Source: Gammaproteobacteria bacterium (GTDB lineage Bacteria; Pseudomonadota; Gammaproteobacteria; JAJPIJ01). Taken from it: a stretch of DNA of 48,151 nucleotides. Position 1 is the first letter of the stretch. Every line of letters begins with the position of its first letter. The stretch spans positions 1 to 48,151 of the forward strand of contig JAJVHZ010000093.1 in the NCBI GenBank assembly GCA_022072255.1, given 5' to 3'. Shown piece by piece: positions 42,361-48,151 of this stretch. The position numbers and the translations under genes were made by a program. The notes beneath the pieces were generated by a model. It was not told the DNA's origin. It was given only the letters and a program-made list of their open reading frames with translations, and did not search any database.

Positions 42361-44115
42361 ATGGAAGAGCAGGAAAAGACACTAAGCGACTACCTCGCCG
42401 CCCTGAAACGCCGGCGCAAGCTGATGACCGCGATCGTCGTCGGCCTGCTGCTGCTCGCGCTCGGCGTCACCTTCGGGCTGCCGGCGGTCTATCGCTCCAA
42501 GGCCGTGATCCTCATCGAGCAGCAGGAGATCCCCAAGGAGCTGGTGACCTCGACGGTGACCAGCTACGCCGATCAGCGCATACAGGAGATCACGCAGCGG
42601 GTGATGACCACGTCCAACCTGCTGGCCATCATCGAGCGGTACTCGCTCTACGAAAAGCAGCGCAGGAACGCGCCGCTGGAGGTGGTGGTCGAGAAGATGC
42701 GCGACGACATCAGCATCGACACCATCAGCGCCGATGTCGTCGATCCGATCCGCGGCCAGCCCACCAAGGCGACCATCGCCTTCTCGGTCTCCTACGAGAA
42801 TCGATCCCCGGAGCTGGCGCAAAAGGTCGCCAACGAGCTGACCTCGCTGTACCTGAAAGAGAACCTCACACGCCGCACGGAGGCGGCGACGGAGACCTCC
42901 GCCTTCCTCGCCGAGGAGGCCACGAAGCTGAAGAATCACATCGCGGACCTCGACCGGCGGCTGGCTGAGTTCAAGGAGCAGAACGCGGGCAAGCTGCCGG
43001 AGATGCAGCAGTTCAACACCCAGATGATGGATCGCACGGAGCAGCAGATCATCGAGCTCGACCGGCAGATCCGATCGCTGGAGGATCGCAAGGTGTACCT
43101 GCAGGGACAGCTCGCGCTGGTCAAGCCGGTGACGGCGACGGTATCGGAGACCGGCGAACGCATCCTCGGGCCGGCGGACCGGCTGAAGGTCCTGCAGACC
43201 CAGTACGTCTCGCTGCTGGCCCGCTACTCGCCCCTGCATCCCGACGTCGTGCGTACCAAGAAGGAGATGGATGCGCTCGAGGCGGAGCTCGGCGGCAGGA
43301 GCGACGCCGGCGCGGTCATCCAGAAGCAGCTCGAGGGTGCGCGCGCGGAGCTGGCGACACTGCGCGAGCGCTACTCGCCGAACCACCCGGACGTGGTCCG
43401 CGCCCAGCGCACCGTGGCCAACCTGGAGGCGGAGCTCGCGAGCTCGCGCGCGCGCCGCTCCACGGTCATCGACACCCAGGAGGCCGACAATCCCGCCTAC
43501 ATCCAGCTGCGCACGGACCTGGAGTCCGCCAATGTGGAGATCGCCTCGATACGCCAGCAGAAGGAGGCGCTGCGCGCGAAGGTCGCGGAATTCGAGCAGA
43601 AGCTCGCGGACTCCCCGGAGGTGGAGCGCGTGTATCGCGATCTGATGCGCGACTACGAGACCTCCACGCTGAAATACGAGGAGATGACGCAGAAGCAGAT
43701 GGCCGCCCAGGTCTCCCAGACCCTGGAGACCGAGCAGAAGGGCGAGCGTTTCAGCCTCATCGAACCGCCGCTGAAGCCGGAGAAGCCGGCCAAGCCGAAC
43801 CGGCTGGCCATTGCGCTGCTGGGCACGATGCTTGCGTTCGCCGGGGGGATCGGATCGACGGCGATCGCCGAGGCGCTGGACCCGGCGATATACGGGCGCA
43901 GCGCGCTCACGGCCCTGACCGGCGTGCCGCCGCTGGCGGTGATCCCCGAGATCGTCACGGCCGGCGAGCGGCGCACCCGGATGCTGATGCGCCTCGTCAT
44001 GTTCGTGGCGATGATCGCCGCCCTGGTCCTGGCATTGCTGGCGATCCACTTCTTCTATCAGCCGCTGGACGTGCTGTGGTTCCGCACCCTTCGAAAATTC
44101 GGTCTCGGCGAATAG
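42361..44115 (+). CDS. Wzz/GNVR chain-length determinant
   Basis: A 584-residue polysaccharide co-polymerase. Membrane helices at about 22-42 and near 550 bracket a long periplasmic coiled coil. The C-terminal GNVR-like segment PLKPEKPAKPNRLAIALLG precedes another hydrophobic stretch. Two copies of a YSPxHPDVVR...LEAEL unit lie at about 285-310 and 334-359. The tyrosine-kinase partner is a separate gene just downstream. The ribosome site is weak. Confidence 0.92.
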   Translation: MEEQEKTLSDYLAALKRRRKLMTAIVVGLLLLALGVTFGLPAVYRSKAVILIEQQEIPKELVTSTVTSYADQRIQEITQRVMTTSNLLAIIERYSLYEKQRRNAPLEVVVEKMRDDISIDTISADVVDPIRGQPTKATIAFSVSYENRSPELAQKVANELTSLYLKENLTRRTEAATETSAFLAEEATKLKNHIADLDRRLAEFKEQNAGKLPEMQQFNTQMMDRTEQQIIELDRQIRSLEDRKVYLQGQLALVKPVTATVSETGERILGPADRLKVLQTQYVSLLARYSPLHPDVVRTKKEMDALEAELGGRSDAGAVIQKQLEGARAELATLRERYSPNHPDVVRAQRTVANLEAELASSRARRSTVIDTQEADNPAYIQLRTDLESANVEIASIRQQKEALRAKVAEFEQKLADSPEVERVYRDLMRDYETSTLKYEEMTQKQMAAQVSQTLETEQKGERFSLIEPPLKPEKPAKPNRLAIALLGTMLAFAGGIGSTAIAEALDPAIYGRSALTALTGVPPLAVIPEIVTAGERRTRMLMRLVMFVAMIAALVLALLAIHFFYQPLDVLWFRTLRKFGLGE

Positions 44116-44124
44116 GCACCGATC

Positions 44125-44934
44125 ATGGAACGCATCAAACAGGCGCTCGAACGCGCGCGGCAGGAACAGGTTCGCAACATGGGTAGCGGCATGGTGCACC
44201 CGCTGGCCCCCATCGATGCGCCCGAGAGCCAGATCACCTACTCCGAGACGCGTGTCACGCCGGTCCCGCCGTCGGTGCTGAAGAAGAACCGCATCGTCAC
44301 CGGCATCGAGACCGACGAGGTGACGGCGGCCTACAAGATCCTGCGCACGCAGGTGCTGCAACGGATGGTGAGCAAGAACTGGAACGCGCTGGCCGTGACC
44401 AGCCCGGGCCCGGGACAGGGCAAGACCGTCACGGCCATCAATCTCGCCATCAGCCTCGCGCGCGAGGTGCACCACACGGTGCTGCTGGTCGATCTCGACA
44501 TGCGCCGTCCCAGCATCCACCGCTATCTCGGGCTGAATGCGCAGTTCGGCATCAGCGACGTGCTGACCAAGGGCACGCCCGTCAGCCACGCGCTCGTCAA
44601 TCCGGGGATGGACCGGCTGGTGGTGCTGCCCGGCAGGGAGGCGCTGCCGAACTCCTCCGAGCTGCTCAAGTCTCCGCGCATGGTGCAGCTGGTGAAGGAA
44701 CTGAAGTCGCGATATCTCACCCGCCTCATCATCTTCGACCTGCCGCCGCTGCTGTCGGTGGACGATGCCATCGCGTTCGCGCCCTACGTCGACGCGGTGC
44801 TGGTGGTCGTCGCCGAGGGCCTCACCACGCGCGAGGAGCTCCAGCACGCGAGCAGCCTGCTCGCCAACACGCCGGTCGTGGGTACCGTTCTGAACCGCTC
44901 GAGCGAGAAGGCGACGCCGTATTTCAACGCATGA
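44125..44934 (+). CDS. BY-kinase-like P-loop ATPase (CpsD/CapB type)
   Basis: A 269-residue cytoplasmic ATPase that would control polymerisation with the Wzz protein. Walker A is SPGPGQGKT (93-101), Walker A' LLVDLDMRRP (120-129), Walker B-like LIIFDLPPLLSVDD. It matches the tyrosine autokinase of exosortase loci. The C-terminus (TPYFNA) has a single tyrosine and no tyrosine cluster, so classical autophosphorylation on a tail is doubtful. It starts 9 bases after the Wzz stop. Confidence 0.88.
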   Translation: MERIKQALERARQEQVRNMGSGMVHPLAPIDAPESQITYSETRVTPVPPSVLKKNRIVTGIETDEVTAAYKILRTQVLQRMVSKNWNALAVTSPGPGQGKTVTAINLAISLAREVHHTVLLVDLDMRRPSIHRYLGLNAQFGISDVLTKGTPVSHALVNPGMDRLVVLPGREALPNSSELLKSPRMVQLVKELKSRYLTRLIIFDLPPLLSVDDAIAFAPYVDAVLVVVAEGLTTREELQHASSLLANTPVVGTVLNRSSEKATPYFNA

Positions 44935-45027
44935 TGTATCGATCTCACCTGATGGTGCGGGCACGATGGCCAGCCGCCGCCGCGGGCAGCGGGCAGCGGG
45001 CCATCCGGATACGAGCTGGTCGCTGAC

Positions 45028-45957
45028 ATGTACGAAGAATTCTACGGCCTGAAGGAGCGCCCGTTCACGCTGCAGCCCGACCCGGCGTTTCTCTACCTGA
45101 GCCGGCGCCACCGTTCGGCGATCACGCTGCTCGAGTACAGCATCGTCAGCCGCGCCAACTTCACCGTCGTCTCGGGCGAGATCGGCTCCGGCAAGACGAC
45201 CCTGGTGCGGCACCTGCTCAACCGTCTGGACCGGGACGTGACTGTGGGCCTCATCACCAACACCCATCGCGCGCTCGGCGAGCTGCTGCAGTGGGTTTGC
45301 CTGGCCTTCGGCCTGACCTACACCGGGCAGGAGAAGATCGCGCTCTACCAGCAGTTCATGGATTTCCTCATCGATCAGTACTCCAAGGGCCGGCGCACGG
45401 TGCTCATCGTCGACGAGGCGCACAACCTCGACGTCAGCACGCTAGAGGAGCTGCGGCTGCTGTCCAACATCAACGTCGACAAGGATCAGGTGCTGCAGAT
45501 GATCCTCGTCGGCCAGCCGGAGCTGCGCGAGACGCTCATGCGCCCGGCGCTCACCCAGCTCGCGCAACGGGTATCGGTGGCCTGCCACATCGAGCCGCTC
45601 AACCCGGACGAGACCGACGAGTACATCCGTCACCGCATCAGCGTTGCCGGGGGCGATCCCGACATCTTCAAGCCGGCCGCCACGCGCTTCATCTATCACC
45701 AGACCGGCGGCATACCGCGCATGATCAACAAGCTCTGCGACATGTCGCTGGTGTACGGCTTCGCCGAGCAGCGGCCACAGATCGACGTTAAGCTGGTGTT
45801 CGACGTGGTGCGCGAGCAGATCCAGGGCGGCCTGTCGTTCTACAAACTGAAGGGCGACAACGAGGGCGACGTGCGCGTCGGCGAGCTGCCGGCGACGCCG
45901 AACGAGGATCCCGATGTGGCCCCGCTGCGCATGCCCTCCCTGACGAAGAAGACCTGA
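45028..45957 (+). CDS. ExeA/GspA-like AAA ATPase (exosortase-locus type)
   Basis: A 309-residue ATPase. It opens MYEEFYGLKERPFTLQPDP, the standard ExeA-family start, has Walker A GEIGSGKTTL (50-59), Walker B TVLIVDEAHNL (124-134) and sensor ILVGQPELRETL. Size and neighbours match the secretion ATPase of XrtA/PEP-CTERM loci. The C-terminal peptidoglycan-binding part of ExeA is absent. Its exact role in export is unknown. Confidence 0.88.
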   Translation: MYEEFYGLKERPFTLQPDPAFLYLSRRHRSAITLLEYSIVSRANFTVVSGEIGSGKTTLVRHLLNRLDRDVTVGLITNTHRALGELLQWVCLAFGLTYTGQEKIALYQQFMDFLIDQYSKGRRTVLIVDEAHNLDVSTLEELRLLSNINVDKDQVLQMILVGQPELRETLMRPALTQLAQRVSVACHIEPLNPDETDEYIRHRISVAGGDPDIFKPAATRFIYHQTGGIPRMINKLCDMSLVYGFAEQRPQIDVKLVFDVVREQIQGGLSFYKLKGDNEGDVRVGELPATPNEDPDVAPLRMPSLTKKT

Positions 45958-45977
45958 CGGCGGCGAGCGCCGACGTC
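45956..45977 (+). terminator. Hairpin overlapping the end of the EPS operon
   Basis: GACG-g-CGGC, loop GAGC, GCCG-a-CGTC: eight base pairs with one internal G-A mismatch, overlapping the stop of the ATPase gene. No T tract. It may mark the end of the operon. Confidence 0.3.
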
Positions 45978-46132
45978 ATCCTGCTGCTCCGGTAGCGGCC
46001 CCGCGGCCCGATCCCCGGCCGGCAGGCTCGCCACGCCCGCGCGCCCGCGCGGGAGGTTTCCCGTAAAGATTGCCCTTCGACTGCCGACATCTGTACCGGG
46101 CACCTCAACGCACGCCCGGCGAGAACGGCACG

Positions 46133-47119
46133 ATGAAAAACGATGGCAGGGGAAGGGTACTGGTCACCGCGCTGCTGGGCGCCGCCTGGGTGGTCCTGAG
46201 CGGCAACGCGGCGGCCGTCTACGTGCGCCACGACGTCAACGTCACGGCGTTCAACGATCTGGCGGCGAGTCCGCATTTCGAGGCAGCCGGCTTCTTCAGC
46301 ACCGGCTGTTCCGGCGTGCTCATCGGCGCGACCACCGTGCTCACCGCGGCACACTGCGCCACCGACAGGAAGAGCAGTTTCGGTTTCGGGGCCGAGAGGG
46401 ACGCTGCGACCACTTACGAGGTCGCGGGCATGGAGCGGCATCCGCTGTACGGTGCCGGCAGCAACGGCTACCAGTACGACCTCGCCATCGCGACCCTGCT
46501 CGCGCCCGTCGAGGATGTCATCCCCGCGACCATCACGCCGGTGAACCTCATCGGCAGGCAGGTCACCATGGTCGGCTACGGCGGGCAGGGCACCGGACTC
46601 GGTACCCCCTTGAGCGGCGCCACGGACCGTCTGGCGGCCACCAACACCATCGACACCACCGCCTACAATCTCTGGGCGGCGGACTTCGACTCGCCGGCGG
46701 GCAACAAGAGTCTCACCGGCGGGAAGACACCGACGGCGTACGAGGGACAGCTCGCCGGCGGCGACAGCGGCAGTCCCCTGTTCTGGAGCAACTTCCTCGT
46801 CGGCATCGGGGCGTACACCTTCTGCCAGACCAGTGGCTGTCGGTCCACTTCGGTCTACGGGACGGCGAGCCTCTGGGTAAGGCTGGATCTCGCCGCCAAC
46901 CGCCTGTTCATCGACCAGGCGCTGGCCCGGGCTGCCAGCCAGTCCCCGGCGAACTCGCCGGTGCCGGTGCCGCCGGCCGGATGGCTCCTCGGCACGGCCC
47001 TGCTCGGCATGCCGTTGCTGCGCCGGGGTGGCCGCGCGGTGGCGACCGTCCATGGCCGGGGTCCGGCCCGCGGCCGACCCGAGGGTCGGCCGGGGTGCGT
47101 GCAGGCCGGCGGGTCTTAA
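46133..47119 (+). CDS. Trypsin-like (S1) serine protease with VPVP-type C-terminal sorting signal
   Basis: A 328-residue exported protease. A signal peptide (about 1-28) is followed by an S1 domain with His in VLTAAHCA, Asp in YQYDLAIATL and Ser in GGDSGSPLF. Near the end stands a PEP-CTERM-like signal: PVPVPPAGWLLGTALLGMPLLRRGG, that is motif, hydrophobic helix and Arg cluster. Exosortase would cut it and fix the protein in the envelope or EPS. Unusually, about 26 further Gly/Arg-rich residues follow the Arg cluster. ATG 46133 chosen because the signal peptide follows. Confidence 0.88.
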   Translation: MKNDGRGRVLVTALLGAAWVVLSGNAAAVYVRHDVNVTAFNDLAASPHFEAAGFFSTGCSGVLIGATTVLTAAHCATDRKSSFGFGAERDAATTYEVAGMERHPLYGAGSNGYQYDLAIATLLAPVEDVIPATITPVNLIGRQVTMVGYGGQGTGLGTPLSGATDRLAATNTIDTTAYNLWAADFDSPAGNKSLTGGKTPTAYEGQLAGGDSGSPLFWSNFLVGIGAYTFCQTSGCRSTSVYGTASLWVRLDLAANRLFIDQALARAASQSPANSPVPVPPAGWLLGTALLGMPLLRRGGRAVATVHGRGPARGRPEGRPGCVQAGGS

Positions 47120-47274
47120 GCCAACTTCACGGGGGTCGCGGGGCAGACCGCGACGCACTCGCCGCACGGACACGGCGCACGGGCGCGGCAGGCGCGCACG
47201 GGCCGGACAGTCCATTCGGCGGCCCGCAGGGGCGGCCGCGACGTCAATCCGGCGGCGCGGCAAACTGCGACCAT
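47116..47274 (-). other. 52-codon frame with ferredoxin-like CGECVAVCP motif, possible gene remnant
   Basis: An ATG-initiated minus-strand frame ends in PCPCGECVAVCPATPVKLA. The CxxCxxxCP pattern is that of a [4Fe-4S] ferredoxin C-terminal half, though the first cysteine is misplaced by one (C-x-C-x2-C-x3-C-P). The N-terminal part resembles nothing known and the ribosome site is poor. It may be a fragment of a ferredoxin gene, or a chance frame in GC-rich DNA. Confidence 0.25.
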
Positions 47275-47429
47275 TTCCACGTTTGCGCGTGCGCCGAGTC
47301 CCTAACATCACCCTTGAACGCCCCCTTGCTCACGGCAGCCGGACCCGGTGGGTCGCCGGTCCCGGGCCGCAGGGCGACGGTGGGCGGGGTTTCGTGCTGA
47401 TTGACCAACGAATGAACGGAGCAAACGAT
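47120..47429. other. 310-base gap between protease and small sorted protein
   Basis: Besides the antisense ferredoxin-like frame, it contains a perfect 7-bp hairpin GTCGCGG/CCGCGAC (47135-47154, loop GGCAGA) soon after the protease stop, which may be a weak terminator without a T tract. No convincing promoter was found for the next gene. Confidence 0.4.
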
Positions 47430-47963
47430 ATGGAACCGCGCAAGTTTTCCCTGAAGTGGCTGGCAGGGCTGCTCATGATGGTCGCTGCGGTCGGGAGCGC
47501 ACAGGCCCTCACCGTGACCAACACCGTGAGCGGCTCGGGCACGACCCTCGTCGATTTCAACCTTTCCGCCATCTCGGACGTCACCGTGAGCCTCGAGGAT
47601 CTGCATCTCGACGGCAGCCTGGGCCGGGACTTCGAGTTCCTGGCCGTGTCCATCTTCCGCAAGGGCGCGCCGGATACCTTCCTCGACGGCGGGGTGGCGG
47701 TGCAGTCCGGCGCCATCAGCGATCCGGTCCCGTTCTCGTTGTCATCGCTCGCCGCGGGCGATTACATCGCCAAGGTCGACTATTTCACGCCGTTCGCGGG
47801 CTTCCTGCAGGGCTTCGGGCCGGTCTTCTACAACGCGCAGTACAAACTGGACGTGGCGATCGCGGCTTCGACCGCGCCGGTACCGGTCCCCGCGGCCGTG
47901 TGGCTGCTCGGATCGGCGCTGGTCGGGCTGGTCGGCGTCAGCCGCCGCCGCGCCCACGCCTGA
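47430..47963 (+). CDS. Small secreted protein with VPVPA-type C-terminal sorting signal
   Basis: A 177-residue exported protein. Signal peptide ends near SAQA-LTV. The middle is a beta-rich domain (about 28-148) with repeated Asp/Phe/Gly patterns, of the kind seen in FxDxF-type or pre-peptidase-like sorted proteins. It ends VPVPAAVWLLGSALVGLVG plus SRRRAHA, a complete PEP-CTERM-family signal with motif, helix and Arg cluster. GGAG lies 8 bases before the ATG; ATG at 47412 is an alternative. Probably an exosortase substrate and EPS-associated surface protein. Confidence 0.85.
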   Translation: MEPRKFSLKWLAGLLMMVAAVGSAQALTVTNTVSGSGTTLVDFNLSAISDVTVSLEDLHLDGSLGRDFEFLAVSIFRKGAPDTFLDGGVAVQSGAISDPVPFSLSSLAAGDYIAKVDYFTPFAGFLQGFGPVFYNAQYKLDVAIAASTAPVPVPAAVWLLGSALVGLVGVSRRRAHA

Positions 47964-47994
47964 GGCCGTCCTCCGACACCTGCTCCTCACCATG

Positions 47995-48029
47995 CCCCGC
48001 CGGCATTCGTGCCGGCGGGGTTTTTTTTT
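47995..48029 (+). terminator. Strong Rho-independent terminator
   Basis: CCCCGCCGGCA (47995-48005), TTCG tetraloop, TGCCGGCGGGG (48010-48020), then nine T. A textbook intrinsic terminator that closes the small sorted-protein gene. The last 120 bases of the window hold no recognised gene. Confidence 0.93.
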
Positions 48030-48151
48030 GTATCCTCGCGGCCGGCAGGATTCGCAATCCGGCCCGCCTCGTGACCGGGATCAACCGCGCGGACCGCCCG
48101 CAGGCTTGGCTTCCGGGGCAAAGCGCCGCATTCTCTACCCCGGCCAGCGCA

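Noticed and set aside
42382-45423. A 1013-codon open frame on the minus strand across the EPS genes
   Set aside because: It is the antisense shadow of the Wzz, kinase and ATPase genes, which have clear motifs in the plus frame.
47310-47340. Sigma-54 promoter (TTGAAC, five bases, TTGC) before the small sorted protein
   Set aside because: Only half of the -24 element matches TGGCAC, and spacing and GG are wrong, so it is no better than chance.
39585-48151. EPS region as a mobile island inserted at tRNA-Leu
   Set aside because: No integrase, no transposase and no repeat of the tRNA-Leu 3' end were found within the window.

Overview
The window is GC-rich, densely packed chromosomal DNA from a gammaproteobacterium. 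The gene orders aat-bpt near infA, ftsK-lolA-rarA-crcB-serS and uvrC-pgsA-tRNA-Gly-tRNA-Cys-tRNA-Leu are gammaproteobacterial. The peroxiredoxin-glutaredoxin hybrid beside a flavoprotein disulfide reductase, and the exosortase-type exopolysaccharide genes, fit a Chromatiales/Ectothiorhodospiraceae-like lineage, but that placement is inference. No insertion sequence, prophage or CRISPR array was seen.

Layout. 1-2.5 kb: the end of a helix-hairpin-helix protein, an Ig/OmpA cell-envelope protein, a cold-shock protein and a low-molecular-weight tyrosine phosphatase. 2.5-8.1 kb (minus strand): infA, a lipoamide-dehydrogenase-like flavoprotein, a Prx5-Grx peroxidase with an OxyR-like promoter, then an overlapping trio GNAT(DUF482)-aat-bpt. 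8.1-13.5 kb (plus): an exported histone-deacetylase-fold protein and an RND adaptor/pump pair, facing a glycine-zipper surface protein. 14.3-24.8 kb (plus): DUF1820, ftsK, lolA, rarA, crcB, DUF190, serS and pntAB. 25.1-28.1 kb: a very long protein with two cyclic-nucleotide-binding-type domains, a rhodanese domain and a roughly 600-residue coiled coil, behind a leader with two perfect dyads. 28.15 kb: tRNA-Ser(UGA), then gdhA and a convergent katG. 32.9-38.8 kb (plus): nfeD-like/slipin pair, YciA-like thioesterase, Nudix hydrolase, uvrC and pgsA.

38.9-39.6 kb is the conserved glyW-cysT-leuZ-type tRNA cluster, modified in two ways: a strong terminator separates tRNA-Gly from the rest, and tRNA-Cys is tandemly duplicated. 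The second copy has lost U33 and a D-loop G and gained a base in the T stem, while its acceptor stem keeps a compensated base-pair change.

39.8-46 kb is an exopolysaccharide export operon of the exosortase (XrtA/PEP-CTERM) type: Wza-like export protein, outer-membrane barrel, Wzz/GNVR chain-length regulator, BY-kinase-like ATPase and ExeA-like ATPase. It is followed by two secreted proteins with VPVP-type C-terminal sorting signals, a trypsin-like protease and a small protein. The exosortase, polymerase and glycosyltransferases are not in the window.

Functional themes are peroxide defence (Prx-Grx, flavoprotein reductase, KatG, NADPH supply through PntAB), N-end-rule tagging (Aat/Bpt), cell envelope (OmpA-like, LolA, RND pump, NfeD/slipin, EPS export, sorted surface proteins) and genome maintenance (FtsK, RarA, UvrC). 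The best candidates for something undescribed are the cNMP-rhodanese-coiled-coil protein with its structured leader, the aberrant second tRNA-Cys, and the interleaved dyads in front of the EPS operon.
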